From contig CACAYQ010000011.1 of NCBI GenBank assembly GCA_902536695.1, forward strand, positions 1 to 33,250: a stretch of DNA of 33,250 nucleotides. Direction: 5' to 3'. Made by a program: the position numbers and the translations under genes. The notes beneath the pieces were generated by a model. The model did not search any database, was not told the DNA's origin, and saw only the letters and a program-made list of their open reading frames with translations. Positions 15,755 through 24,981 of this stretch are shown here, piece after piece (position 1 is the stretch's first letter; every line of letters starts with the position of its first letter). Source of the stretch: an uncultured Bacteroidota bacterium (GTDB lineage Bacteria > Bacteroidota > Bacteroidia > Flavobacteriales_D > Parvicellaceae).

Positions 15755-17545
15755 CTAAATGTCTTTGAAATATTTTTGAATTAATCTTGCTTTGCGGTTG
15801 CCCACACTTTTTTGCAATTCATTTATGCTTGATTTTTTAATAGCTTCAATAGAACCAAATTGTTTCAATAGATGAATAGCTGTTTTTTCTCCAATTCCAT
15901 CTATTTGAAATAACTCCGTATGTAAGGTTCCTTTCAATCGTCTTTTTCTGTGATGAGTAATTCCAAAACGATGCGCCTCGTTTCTCATATGTTGAATAAT
16001 TTTTAAAGAGGTTGATTTTTTATCCAAGTATAAGGGCAGTTGATCATTTGGAAAATATATTTCCTCAAGCTTTTTGGCTATACCAATAATACTAATCCTA
16101 TTTTCTAAGCCCAATTCACGAAGGCTTTTAAGAGCACTTGACAATTGCCCCTTTCCGCCATCCACTATAACTAGTTGTGGCAACGAAGCTCCTTCATTTA
16201 ATAATCTTCTGTATCTTCTATAAATTACTTCCTCCATTGAAGCAAAATCATTTGGCCCCTCAACAGTTTTAATATTAAAATGCCTGTATTCTTTTTTAGC
16301 GGGTTTAGCACTTTTAAAAACTACACACGCAGCAACAGGATAACTTCCTTGGAAATTTGAATTGTCAAAACATTCCATGTGTAAGGGAACCTCACTAAGC
16401 CTTAAATCAGACTTTAATTGATTTAAAATGTAATTTATTTTCACATCAGGATCTTTTAAATGCTCTGCTTTAAGTAATTCATTTTTCTTAGCAATTGCAT
16501 TTTTCTTAGAGAGTAAGAGTAAGTTTCGCTTATCACCTCGTTGTGGAATATGAATTTTAAATGCCGCTTCAATGGGAATAGGAATAGGTAAAACAAGTTC
16601 TTTTATCTCATTGAAAATTTCGGTTAAATTATTGCCTAAGGCATGAGATAAGACTCGTTCATCATCCTCGTCCATGGTAGTTTGTACTATGGTTGTTTTG
16701 CTTTTAATAATGGTTCCTTGCATTACTAATAAAGCATTGATATAGGCATACTTTGAATCCTTGGTGTAATTCATAACTCCTAATGAAGTGATGTTAGTAT
16801 CCACTACCGTAGATTTATATTGAAATTTTTGAAGGTATTTTATCTTAGATTTTACCTCATTAGCTTCCTCAAATTGATAGACACTTGCATGGCTTTCCAT
16901 TTCTTTTTTCAATTCTCTCAAGACCTTGCTAAACTCGCCATTGAGAGCCGCTTTTACATGTTGTATGCGCTCATTGTAGGAGCTTACCGTTACTTTTCCT
17001 TGACAACATCCTTTGCAATTTCCAATGTAAAAATCAACCGCTGTATTGAATTCTCCCTTCTCAATTTTTTCTTTAGTTAATACATGATTACAAGACCTTA
17101 TTTCAAAACATTTTTTAGCCATTTCGATGACTGTTTTAACCATTTTTACTGATGGGTATGGTCCAAAGTAAGCAGATCCATCTTTTATTTTTTTTCGAGT
17201 ATAAAAAATACGTGGAAATAATTCATTTTTTATGCAAATCCAAGGATATGTTTTATCATCTTTTAATTGGATATTATATTTTGGTTGGTACTCTTTGATT
17301 AGCTTGTTTTCTAACAACAAGGCATCAATCTCTGAATCCAGGTGTATGGTTTTGATTTTAGCCACCTTTCCAACCATCGCCTTGGTTTTACCATTTTCGA
17401 ATTTCTTTTTATTGAAATAGGAGGCTACCCTGTTTTTTAGCTTTTTAGCTTTACCTACATATAATAGCTTTTCATCAACATCGTAGAATTGATAAACACC
17501 TGGCAGGTTATCAAGCACTTTTATTTGCTCAGCAATTGAACTCAA
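15755..17545 (-). CDS. uvrC: Excinuclease ABC subunit C (UvrC)
   Basis: UvrC makes the two incisions in nucleotide excision repair. The 596-residue protein is of normal length. The GIY-YIG nuclease is N-terminal (LPGVYQF at 14-20 and LLYVGKAKKLKNRVASYF at 27-44). A cysteine region covers 146-181 (C146, C152, C177, C180, C181), and the UVR motif lies at about 205-240. The RNase H-like nuclease has MECFDNSNFQGSYPVA and VDGGKGQLSSAL. The HhH tail is FQIDGIGEKTAIHLLKQFGS. The start is TTG at 17545: an in-frame TAG is present at 17575, no ATG lies between, and the N-terminal GIY-YIG strand requires this position. The cysteine arrangement differs from what I recall of the family; see findings. Confidence 0.95.
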   Translation of the reverse strand: MSSIAEQIKVLDNLPGVYQFYDVDEKLLYVGKAKKLKNRVASYFNKKKFENGKTKAMVGKVAKIKTIHLDSEIDALLLENKLIKEYQPKYNIQLKDDKTYPWICIKNELFPRIFYTRKKIKDGSAYFGPYPSVKMVKTVIEMAKKCFEIRSCNHVLTKEKIEKGEFNTAVDFYIGNCKGCCQGKVTVSSYNERIQHVKAALNGEFSKVLRELKKEMESHASVYQFEEANEVKSKIKYLQKFQYKSTVVDTNITSLGVMNYTKDSKYAYINALLVMQGTIIKSKTTIVQTTMDEDDERVLSHALGNNLTEIFNEIKELVLPIPIPIEAAFKIHIPQRGDKRNLLLLSKKNAIAKKNELLKAEHLKDPDVKINYILNQLKSDLRLSEVPLHMECFDNSNFQGSYPVAACVVFKSAKPAKKEYRHFNIKTVEGPNDFASMEEVIYRRYRRLLNEGASLPQLVIVDGGKGQLSSALKSLRELGLENRISIIGIAKKLEEIYFPNDQLPLYLDKKSTSLKIIQHMRNEAHRFGITHHRKRRLKGTLHTELFQIDGIGEKTAIHLLKQFGSIEAIKKSSINELQKSVGNRKARLIQKYFKDI

Positions 17546-17584
17546 TGAATGGGATTTTAAAAATAAATATAGCTAAAATAAAAG

Positions 17585-18559
17585 CTATTTAACTCTTTTA
17601 ATGGAGTAGTCAATTAATAATTCAAATGAAGATTTAGCAGGTGAATCTGGTATTTTTTTCAGTAATCCTAAGGCTTTGTCTCGATAGTTATACATTTGAT
17701 TTTCTGCGTATTCAATACCTCCTTGCTGTATAACCAAATCAATAATTTCCTTAATTTTCTGAGGGTCTTGCTTCTCTTTTTTTATGGTATTGATAATCAT
17801 TTTTTTTGAAGATCTATCAATTTTATTTAAAACATGTATTAGTGGGAGGGTTAACTTTCTTTCCTTAAGATCTATTCCAGTAGGTTTGCCAATTTTATCA
17901 GAGAACCCATAATCAAAAATATCATCTTTAATCTGAAATGCGATACCTACGTATTTACCTATTTCCTCCATTGACTCAACCATTTTATCATCAACTCCAA
18001 CTGAACAAGCACCAGTACCACAACAAGCAGAAACAAGAGAGGCTGTTTTTTGTTCGATAATTTTAAAATATACTTCTTCTGTTATATCCAGATTTCTGGC
18101 TTTTTCCATCTGAAGTAATTCACCCTCACTCATGGATTTGACGGCTTTACTTACAATACGGAGTAAATCAATTCTATTGTTTTCAGTAGTAATTAATAAT
18201 CCCCTAGAAAGCAAATAATCTCCCACAAGTACTGCAATTTTATTTTTCCAAAGTGCATTAATAGACAAAAACCCTCTTCTTTCAGCAGCGTCATCAACCA
18301 CATCATCATGAACTAAAGTAGCTGTGTGAAGTAATTCAATTAATGATGCAGCGAGATAAGTACCTTCAGAAATTTTACCATGCATTTTAGCTGCCAGAAA
18401 AACAAATAAAGGTCTCAGCTGCTTTCCCTTCCTTTTAATAATGTAGTGCGTGATTTTATCCAACAGAGCTACTTCACTCTTCATAGCTTCTTTGAATTTT
18501 TGTTCAAAGAGAACCATTTCTTCTTTAACTGGTAACTTTATTTGATCAACTACAGACAA
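17585..18559 (-). CDS. Trans-polyprenyl diphosphate synthase (IspB-like)
   Basis: This 324-residue enzyme condenses isopentenyl diphosphate onto an allylic primer to build the long chain used for menaquinone side chains. Both aspartate-rich motifs are present: HDDVVDDAAERRG (first, DDxxD) and KDDIFDYGF (second). The conserved GKQLRPLFVFLAAKMHG lies upstream of them and a GTGACSVG segment lies between. The start is TTG at 18559: related flavobacterial enzymes start with a QIKxPxxxEMxLFE-like segment, matched here by VDQIKLPVKEEMVLFEQKF; an in-frame TAA lies 21 nt upstream and no ATG intervenes. The exact chain length cannot be read from the sequence. It sits 39 nt upstream of uvrC. Confidence 0.9.
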   Translation of the reverse strand: MSVVDQIKLPVKEEMVLFEQKFKEAMKSEVALLDKITHYIIKRKGKQLRPLFVFLAAKMHGKISEGTYLAASLIELLHTATLVHDDVVDDAAERRGFLSINALWKNKIAVLVGDYLLSRGLLITTENNRIDLLRIVSKAVKSMSEGELLQMEKARNLDITEEVYFKIIEQKTASLVSACCGTGACSVGVDDKMVESMEEIGKYVGIAFQIKDDIFDYGFSDKIGKPTGIDLKERKLTLPLIHVLNKIDRSSKKMIINTIKKEKQDPQKIKEIIDLVIQQGGIEYAENQMYNYRDKALGLLKKIPDSPAKSSFELLIDYSIKRVK

Positions 18560-18614
18560 GTAGCAAATATCATTAAATTAATGACTTTGGTACATAATGA
18601 TTAAGGTATTTAAT

Positions 18615-20408
18615 TTAAAAGCGAGTTTTAAGCGTAATGGATTTCTTGTGCGTAATGATGTTACCGTTTTCTCCAAATGCTTCAAAATGAACTAAATAAA
18701 TTCCAATTCCAGCTTTTTGGTTATTAGAGTTTGTACCATCCCATATAAATTGGCCCTCCGTTCCAAGTAATTTATTTGTCAAAACACTTTTAATTAGTCT
18801 TCCTGTCCTATCGTATATACTTGCATTTCCAACCATATCAGAATCGGTTAGCTGGTAAGAAAATACAGCCACGTCTTCAAATCCATCATTGTCAGGAGAA
18901 AAAACAGCTGTTTGGACTTCAAATTGATTAGAACTGATTAATTGATTAAAACGCTGAGAATTGTCTACTCCAGGTGTTCCCCAGCCTACTGATTCAGCCG
19001 CGCTAGTCCAATTGGAAAAATCATTAGAATTTTCATTACTAATTATTTTTTCTAAGGATATTCCTTCAGGATCATTAATAAGTTCATAATGCATGTCTTC
19101 CGAATAACTAAATTTATCTACCACAATAGAGTCCGGTGTAAGTAAATAAATTGTTGCTGAATCATTTGGAAAGCTAGGTAAATCCATTTGAAAAATCTTA
19201 CTTAAATCATGAGTATAAAAATCTGAAATAGTAGAGGATGTATCTTCTGTAAAACATACAACATCAGATGGAGAGATTACGTAATGTCCAGTAATCTGCT
19301 TATAATTGCTTATTTCACCATCACTTGCATCATAATCCGCAACGAAGTAATGATACAAATCAATATTACTATTTGAAGCATTGAAGAATTCTACAAAGTC
19401 TGAACCACCCGCATATGGGTCAAATAGCAATTCATTAAATAATAAATCTCCTGCAGAGGCAGTATCAGGTACAATAATTTCAATTGTTGTATCTAATACA
19501 TTGCCCGAAAGGTCCAAAACATTACTAATGTCCATTATTAGGGTATCATTTGAAATGAATGGATTGTTAAAAAGAAGTTCATAACCTGAATTAACTACTG
19601 TAACCATTAGAGGGTTGCCATTATTAAAGTTCAAATTATAATTGGAAATCTGTTCAGCGCTTGTAGTTACCGGTTCATCAAATTGGATTTCAATGGTATT
19701 GGTTCCTTTTACAAAGGAATTAGAAACTTGAGGAGGGTCGTTATCGGTTATGACGTTGCCATTAATCTCAATATCATCAAAGTAAAAGTTATCTGTGTTT
19801 GATGTAGTTCTTTTACACCAAACACCTGAAAAAGTAGAAAACTGGTGTGTATTGTCAGTTGCTCCGCCCTCATAAACAAAAGATGTACCCCCAATACTAT
19901 CACTTAAAACTTCCCAATTTCCATTTACGTCCCTATTTACTCTAACTCTAAACTCAGGGCTGATTCCATAAGCACCATTAAGCCCTGTCATAAGTAAATT
20001 GGTTGAGGTCCCATCTTGTCTATACAGCTTTATTTTGTCAGTTGAACCATTTTCTCCCACACGGATAAAATACCCATTCAAATTACCTCTTAAATTGGCA
20101 TTATTAGACGTAAGATAATATCTAAAATTATTACTATTGGATGGAGATAAATCTAATTTGACATAAAACTCCCAAGTAATGGTGTTGGTGAAATCTAAAA
20201 TACCTGTTTCAACTACTAAAAAAGAAGTGTCTGTAACCGAGGGGGCATTCAATTGTAGTTGATTATTGACATTAATTATAAAGTTACTTGTATCGCCTTG
20301 CCAAGTAGGGTTATTTAAGAAGTCTCCATCGGAAAAATCATCAATCAACTGAGCATGAAGTGAAACATATAAAAAAGGAATAATTAACAATAAAAAATGA
20401 GGTCTCAT
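18615..20408 (-). CDS. Secreted multidomain protein with lamin-tail domain and FlgD/T9SS-like C-terminus
   Basis: From the ATG at 20408 this is a 597-residue protein with signal peptide MRPHFLLLIIPFLYVSLHAQ. Residues 22-216 form a jelly-roll-like domain (WEFYVKLDLSPSNSNNFRYY, then FYFDDIEING). Residues 225-315 look like an SbsA-type Ig domain (PPQVSNSFVKGTNTIEIQFD). Residues 319-480 form a lamin-tail domain (LLFNELLFDPYAGGSDFVEF, WTSAAESVGWGTPGVDN). Residues 500-597 (VFSPDNDGFEDVAVFSYQL, IYDRTGRLIKS, FIWDGTNSNNQKAGIGIYLV) match the FlgD-like/gliding-associated C-terminal region of T9SS cargo. A TTG start at 20426 is less likely. The protein is probably surface-displayed or released; no enzymatic motif is seen. 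It is divergent from asd across 47 bp. Confidence 0.82.
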   Translation of the reverse strand: MRPHFLLLIIPFLYVSLHAQLIDDFSDGDFLNNPTWQGDTSNFIINVNNQLQLNAPSVTDTSFLVVETGILDFTNTITWEFYVKLDLSPSNSNNFRYYLTSNNANLRGNLNGYFIRVGENGSTDKIKLYRQDGTSTNLLMTGLNGAYGISPEFRVRVNRDVNGNWEVLSDSIGGTSFVYEGGATDNTHQFSTFSGVWCKRTTSNTDNFYFDDIEINGNVITDNDPPQVSNSFVKGTNTIEIQFDEPVTTSAEQISNYNLNFNNGNPLMVTVVNSGYELLFNNPFISNDTLIMDISNVLDLSGNVLDTTIEIIVPDTASAGDLLFNELLFDPYAGGSDFVEFFNASNSNIDLYHYFVADYDASDGEISNYKQITGHYVISPSDVVCFTEDTSSTISDFYTHDLSKIFQMDLPSFPNDSATIYLLTPDSIVVDKFSYSEDMHYELINDPEGISLEKIISNENSNDFSNWTSAAESVGWGTPGVDNSQRFNQLISSNQFEVQTAVFSPDNDGFEDVAVFSYQLTDSDMVGNASIYDRTGRLIKSVLTNKLLGTEGQFIWDGTNSNNQKAGIGIYLVHFEAFGENGNIITHKKSITLKTRF

Positions 20409-20436
20409 ATTCTTCCAATCTAGCAAATAAATATAC

Positions 20437-20444
20437 TACTTTTG
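20437..20444 (+). promoter_or_regulatory. Possible -7 promoter element (TACTTTTG) of asd
   Basis: TACTTTTG matches TAnnTTTG exactly and ends 11 nt before the asd ATG at 20456, in the 47-bp gap between divergent genes. No convincing TTG lies about 19 nt upstream. Its position in a divergent promoter region with no room for other elements supports use, but the element is short. Confidence 0.4.
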
Positions 20445-20455
20445 GTTAAAACTAA

Positions 20456-21448
20456 ATGATGAAAATAGCAATAGTAGGTTGCACAGGACTAGTAGGTTCT
20501 GAAATCCTTAAGGTATTATCAGAATTAAAATTACCCATAACCAAACTTATCCCAGTAGCTTCAAGTAAAAGTATTGGTAAAGAAGTTATTTTCAATAATT
20601 CAACGTTAGAGGTTATTGGAATACAAGATGCCATTAAGCTTAAACCTAACATAGCTATTTTTTCAGCCGGTGGAGAAATATCCAAAAAATGGGCTAATAA
20701 GTTTACTGAATTTGGAACTACCGTCATTGATAATTCTTCGGCTTGGAGAATGAAGAAAGAAATTCCACTCATTGTCCCTGAAATCAACGGTGGAATTTTA
20801 ACTCGAAATGATAAAATTATTTCTAATCCAAATTGCTCCACCATTCAACTCGTTCTTGCTCTAAAAAATATTCACAAACATTATGGCATTAAAAGATTAG
20901 TCATTTCTACCTATCAATCAGTCACAGGAACAGGAAGTGATGCCGTCAAACAATTGAAAGGAGAACGGGAAGGAATTGATCACTTTATAACATATCCTCA
21001 CAAAATTGACCTAAACTGCTTCCCACATGGGGGTGACTTTCTAGAAAATGGATACACATCCGAAGAAATGAAATTATTAAATGAAACTAGAAAAATTTTC
21101 AATGATGAAGAAATTCAAGTTTCTGCTACTGTTGTACGTGTTCCTGTCATAGGCGGACACAGTGAAGCTGTGAATATAGAAACTAAAAAATCCTTTAGCT
21201 TAACTGATGTAATTGAATTAATTCATTGCACAGAGGGTGTCGTGATTCAAGACGATCCTAAAAATAACATATACCCCATGCCTATTACAGCTCATGAAAA
21301 AAATGAAGTTTTTGTAGGTAGAATCAGAAGAGATAACTCTATTGAAAATGGTTTAGATATGTGGGTCGTAGCTGACAACTTAAGAAAAGGAGCAGCCACA
21401 AATGCAGTTCAAATCGCATCCTACATCATAGAAAATAAGCTGATTTAA
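20456..21448 (+). CDS. asd: Aspartate-semialdehyde dehydrogenase
   Basis: Asd reduces aspartyl phosphate to aspartate semialdehyde, the branch point to lysine/diaminopimelate, threonine and methionine. The 330-residue protein has the NADP-binding motif VGCTGLVGSEIL (7-18), the catalytic Cys127 in NPNCSTIQL, substrate-binding TYQSVTGTGSDAV (152-164) and the general-base His235 in RVPVIGGHSEAVN. Two adjacent ATGs (20456 and 20459) are possible starts; the second gives the usual MKIAIVG beginning. The MATE gene starts 6 nt after the stop, so the two are probably co-transcribed although not functionally related in an obvious way. Confidence 0.95.
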   Translation: MMKIAIVGCTGLVGSEILKVLSELKLPITKLIPVASSKSIGKEVIFNNSTLEVIGIQDAIKLKPNIAIFSAGGEISKKWANKFTEFGTTVIDNSSAWRMKKEIPLIVPEINGGILTRNDKIISNPNCSTIQLVLALKNIHKHYGIKRLVISTYQSVTGTGSDAVKQLKGEREGIDHFITYPHKIDLNCFPHGGDFLENGYTSEEMKLLNETRKIFNDEEIQVSATVVRVPVIGGHSEAVNIETKKSFSLTDVIELIHCTEGVVIQDDPKNNIYPMPITAHEKNEVFVGRIRRDNSIENGLDMWVVADNLRKGAATNAVQIASYIIENKLI

Positions 21449-21454
21449 TGATAC

Positions 21455-22819
21455 ATGGCTTTATCCTCTGAAAAATCTTCTTACTTGGGTACAATGCCCA
21501 TTCCAAGGTTACTTTTAAAGCAATCCCTACCAGCAGCAATAGGGTTTATGGTCATGTCATTAAATATGGTAGTTGATACTTTTTTTGTAGGACAATACAT
21601 TGGTGGCTTAGCAATAGGAGCTATCTCAGTTACTTTCCCTATTTCCTTTTTATTTTCTTCAATAGGTATGTCTATAGGAATTGGAGGAGGAAGTATTGTG
21701 TCAAGGGCATTAGGAAGTGATCAAAAAGATAGAGCTCAATTGGCTTTTAATAACCAAATCATGCTCACACTCATACTAGCCTTTCTAGTTATTAGCATAG
21801 GGGTTTTTCTAAAATATCCCATACTTGATTTATTTGGAGCAAAAGATGGTATCATGCCTTTAGCAGACACTTATTTTTCTATCGTTTTGATTGGAATTCC
21901 ATTTTTAGCTCTTTCAATGATGGCCAATAATAACCTAAGAGCAGAAGGAAAAGCAAAAGTATCCATGATTGTCCTTTTGATTCCATCTTTCGTAAATGTA
22001 ATATTGGATTATGTATTTATTGATTTATTTGAATGGGGAATGTCAGGGGCAGGTTGGGCTACTACCATATCTCATTTAGGTTGCGCAGCATTTATCATTT
22101 ACTTCTATGTAATGGGTAAAGGTGAGCTAAAAGTAATTCCAACTTTATTTAAACTTAAAAAAGATATCGTTGGAGAAACATTTAAAATTGGGTCTGTCAA
22201 TTTAGTTAGACAAGGAACCATCAGCTTGATTGCCATTTTACTAAATAATACACTATACTTCTATGGTAGTCAAACTGGAGGCATAGGTGGAGAAGTGGCT
22301 ATTTCAGTATATGGCTTAGCCACAAGAATGGCCATGTTTGCTTTATTCCCACTTATAGGAATTGCACAAGGTTTTATGCCTATTGCGGGATATAATTATG
22401 GAGCTAACCACTTTAAAAGGGTTAAATCCGTAATAAATGTGGCTTTGATAGCCGGATTAGCAGTCTCTATTGTAATCACTGCCATCTTGTTATTTTCTTC
22501 TAATTATATTCCCTATTTATTTACAAAAGACCCCGCTTTAATTGAACACGGACCCACTGCTATATTTTGGATATTCTCTTCTACTCCAATCCTTGTTTTT
22601 TTACTAATAGCTCCATCCTATTTTCAGGCTATTGGGAAAGCTTTACCTGCTCTGCTATTAACCTTGACCAAACAGGGTATATTTCTAATACCTTTGGTAT
22701 TTATTTTACCAATGTTTTTTGGATTGGAGGGAATTTGGTATTCATTCCCGATATCTGACTCTATTTCTGCCATTATTTGCTATTACTTTCTTAGAAAAAG
22801 CAGTAATAAGTTAACTTGA
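21455..22819 (+). CDS. MATE-family multidrug efflux transporter
   Basis: This is a 454-residue integral membrane protein with about 12 hydrophobic segments arranged in two homologous halves, as in MATE exporters (H+ or Na+ driven). Features include LKQSLPAAIGFMVMSLNMVV at 21-40 followed by DTFFVGQYIGG, then GGGSIVSRALGSD in the first half, and IGIAQGFMPIAGYNYGANHF in the second half. These match the DinF/NorM type, particularly the Bacteroidota group. The substrate is unknown. The ATG at 21455 lies 6 nt after asd. The last 9 nt overlap the end of the convergent rlmN. Confidence 0.93.
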   Translation: MALSSEKSSYLGTMPIPRLLLKQSLPAAIGFMVMSLNMVVDTFFVGQYIGGLAIGAISVTFPISFLFSSIGMSIGIGGGSIVSRALGSDQKDRAQLAFNNQIMLTLILAFLVISIGVFLKYPILDLFGAKDGIMPLADTYFSIVLIGIPFLALSMMANNNLRAEGKAKVSMIVLLIPSFVNVILDYVFIDLFEWGMSGAGWATTISHLGCAAFIIYFYVMGKGELKVIPTLFKLKKDIVGETFKIGSVNLVRQGTISLIAILLNNTLYFYGSQTGGIGGEVAISVYGLATRMAMFALFPLIGIAQGFMPIAGYNYGANHFKRVKSVINVALIAGLAVSIVITAILLFSSNYIPYLFTKDPALIEHGPTAIFWIFSSTPILVFLLIAPSYFQAIGKALPALLLTLTKQGIFLIPLVFILPMFFGLEGIWYSFPISDSISAIICYYFLRKSSNKLT

Positions 22820-23860
22820 TAGGTCGTTTTTATTGGCTAATTGTCCACAAGCCGCGTCTATATCCTTTCCCCTGCTCCTTCTTATGTTGACTATTAGTTT
22901 ATTTTTCTCTAAATAGTCTGCAAAGGCGTCTACTTTTTTGGGGTCTGCCTGCTGATATTTACCTCCATCAATAGGGTTATATTCAATAATATTTACTTTA
23001 GTGGGGAAATTAGAAGCAAAATCAACTAATTCTTTGGCGTCCTCCAGCTCATCATTGAAATCTTTAAAAACAATGTATTCCAATGTAGGTCTTGAATCTG
23101 TTTTTATGGCAAAATACTGTATGGCTTTCTTTAACACATCAAGATTATTGGTTTCATTAATGGGCATAATCTTATTTCGTTTTTCATCATTAGCTGCATG
23201 AAGAGACAATGCCAAATTAAATCTGACCTCATCATCAGCCAACTTGTGAATCATTTTAGCTATACCTGCTGTACTTACCGTTATTCTTTTTGGTGACATC
23301 CCTAACCCCTCTTTAGATGTGATTTTTTCAATTGAAGTGATGAGGCTTTTATAATTCAAAAGCGGTTCACCCATTCCCATAAATACAATGTTGGATAAAG
23401 GGATATCATATTCTTCTGCTGCCTGATTGCTTATCATCACAACTTGGTCATAAATCTCATCTGGATTTAAATTTCTAACACGTTTTAATTTTCCTGTAGC
23501 ACAAAATGCACAGTCCAAACTGCAACCCACCTGTACAGAAACACAAGCCGTCATTCTTTTTTTAGTTGGAATTAAAACCCCCTCTATGACTGCATCGTCC
23601 GCTAGTAAAAAAGCATTCTTAATGGTACGATCATCGCTTTTTTGAGCTTTATTTAACTTGATGGCGTTTATAATAAAATGTTTATTTATCAGTTCTCTTA
23701 ATGAAAGAGACAAATTAGTCATATCATTAAAGCTAGTTGCTCTTTTTTTCCATAACCATTCATGTATTTGCTTAGCTCTATATGGCTTTTCTCCTAAAGC
23801 CACCAACTTTTCCGTTAGTTCTTCTAAAGAGAGTTGTCGTATATCTTCCTTATCTGACAT
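22811..23860 (-). CDS. rlmN: 23S rRNA (A2503-C2)/tRNA (A37-C2) methyltransferase RlmN
   Basis: RlmN is a radical-SAM enzyme that methylates C2 of A2503 in 23S rRNA and of A37 in some tRNAs. The 349-residue protein has the iron-sulfur motif CSLDCAFC (Cys113, Cys117, Cys120), the methyl-carrying pair Cys106 (TACVSVQVGC) and Cys338 (DAACGQL), plus FMGMGEPLLN and RRSRGKDIDAACG. These distinguish it from Cfr on length and N-terminus. The ATG at 23860 is only 8 nt from the queA-side terminator hairpin, so its own promoter would have to overlap that hairpin, or else it is expressed by readthrough. It overlaps the MATE gene end-to-end by 9 nt. Confidence 0.95.
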   Translation of the reverse strand: MSDKEDIRQLSLEELTEKLVALGEKPYRAKQIHEWLWKKRATSFNDMTNLSLSLRELINKHFIINAIKLNKAQKSDDRTIKNAFLLADDAVIEGVLIPTKKRMTACVSVQVGCSLDCAFCATGKLKRVRNLNPDEIYDQVVMISNQAAEEYDIPLSNIVFMGMGEPLLNYKSLITSIEKITSKEGLGMSPKRITVSTAGIAKMIHKLADDEVRFNLALSLHAANDEKRNKIMPINETNNLDVLKKAIQYFAIKTDSRPTLEYIVFKDFNDELEDAKELVDFASNFPTKVNIIEYNPIDGGKYQQADPKKVDAFADYLEKNKLIVNIRRSRGKDIDAACGQLANKNDLSS

Positions 23861-23866
23861 AAAATG

Positions 23867-23892
23867 AAAAAGCCTCGTCTATCGAGGCTTTT
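23867..23892 (-). terminator. Intrinsic terminator between queA and rlmN
   Basis: A perfect 10-bp inverted repeat, AAAAGCCTCG - TCTAT - CGAGGCTTTT, ends with a T-run on either strand. In the minus-strand direction it follows the queA stop by 3 nt and is followed by CTTTTTC, so it fits a Rho-independent terminator for the queA transcript. It is the strongest hairpin I see in any gap of the window. Confidence 0.82.
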
Positions 23893-23895
23893 AAA

Positions 23896-24945
23896 TTAGA
23901 GGATTAACATGGCATCACCATAAGAATAAAATCGGTACTTTTCCTTTTTCGCTTCTTTGTATGCCTTCATCATAAGATCATGTCCACAATAAGCTGAAAT
24001 CATCATTAGCAATGTAGATTTGGGCATATGAAAATTCGTAATTAGAGCATCAGGAATACTAAACTCATAAGGAGGGAAAATAAATTTATTAGTCCAACCA
24101 CTAAATGGCTTAAGCTGTTTATTTACAGTAACAGAAGATTCAAGTGCTCTAGTTGAAGTAGTCCCAATTGCACAAACTTTTCTTTTATTTGTTTTTGCTT
24201 GGTTAACCAAGTTTGATGTTTCTTCGCTGATATATAATTCTTCAGAGTCCATCTTATGTTTAGTAAGATCCTCCACATCAACAGGCCTAAAAGTACCTAA
24301 CCCTACGTGTAGGGTAACCGGTGCAAATTCAATTCCTTTTATCTCCAATCTTTTCATGAGTTGTTTACTGAAATGCAAACCAGCGGTTGGCGCAGCTACA
24401 GCACCTTCGTTTTCGGCAAAAATGGTTTGATACCTTTCTTCATCTTCTGGAACAGGCTCTCTATTGATGTACTTTGGAAGTGGGGTTTGACCTAATTTAG
24501 TGATAGTAGCTTTGAACTCATCATAGCTTCCATCAAACAAAAAGCGAAGTGTTCGTCCTCTAGAAGTAGTGTTATCAATTACTTCTGCGACTAGCTCATC
24601 TTCTTGGCCAAAATATAATTTATTTCCAATTCTGATTTTTCGAGCAGGATCAACTAGTACATCCCACAACAAACTGTCTCTATTTAGTTCTCTTAGTAAA
24701 AAGACTTCAATTTTTGCTCCAGTCTTTTCTTTATTTCCATACATCCTAGCTGGAAACACTTTAGTATCATTCACCACCATGACATCACCATCATCAAAAT
24801 AATCTATCACATCTTTAAACATCTTGTGTTCTATTTTTCCTGAATCTCGGTGAACTACCATTAATCTAGATTCATCCCTTTGATCTGCTGGAAATTCTGC
24901 AATAAAATTGTCTGATAATTCAAATTCAAATTCTGATAACTTCAT
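23896..24945 (-). CDS. queA: S-adenosylmethionine:tRNA ribosyltransferase-isomerase QueA
   Basis: QueA transfers the ribosyl moiety of SAM to preQ1 in tRNA to give epoxyqueuosine, the penultimate step of queuosine synthesis in the anticodon of His, Asp, Asn and Tyr tRNAs. The 349-residue protein has [18 protein letters not shown] (19-36), [34 protein letters not shown] and [17 protein letters not shown], all typical of QueA. It is followed by a terminator 3 nt after its stop. It lies 36 nt downstream of truB, in an operon-like run of tRNA-modification and envelope genes. Confidence 0.96.
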   Translation of the reverse strand: MKLSEFEFELSDNFIAEFPADQRDESRLMVVHRDSGKIEHKMFKDVIDYFDDGDVMVVNDTKVFPARMYGNKEKTGAKIEVFLLRELNRDSLLWDVLVDPARKIRIGNKLYFGQEDELVAEVIDNTTSRGRTLRFLFDGSYDEFKATITKLGQTPLPKYINREPVPEDEERYQTIFAENEGAVAAPTAGLHFSKQLMKRLEIKGIEFAPVTLHVGLGTFRPVDVEDLTKHKMDSEELYISEETSNLVNQAKTNKRKVCAIGTTSTRALESSVTVNKQLKPFSGWTNKFIFPPYEFSIPDALITNFHMPKSTLLMMISAYCGHDLMMKAYKEAKKEKYRFYSYGDAMLIL

Positions 24946-24981
24946 GATGTATTTTTAAATGAGGGACGAAATTAATAAAAA

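Noticed and set aside
21455-22819. Resistance island or horizontal transfer around the MATE gene
   Set aside because: Base composition and packing match the neighbours, there are no mobile-element traces, and MATE pumps are common chromosomal genes.
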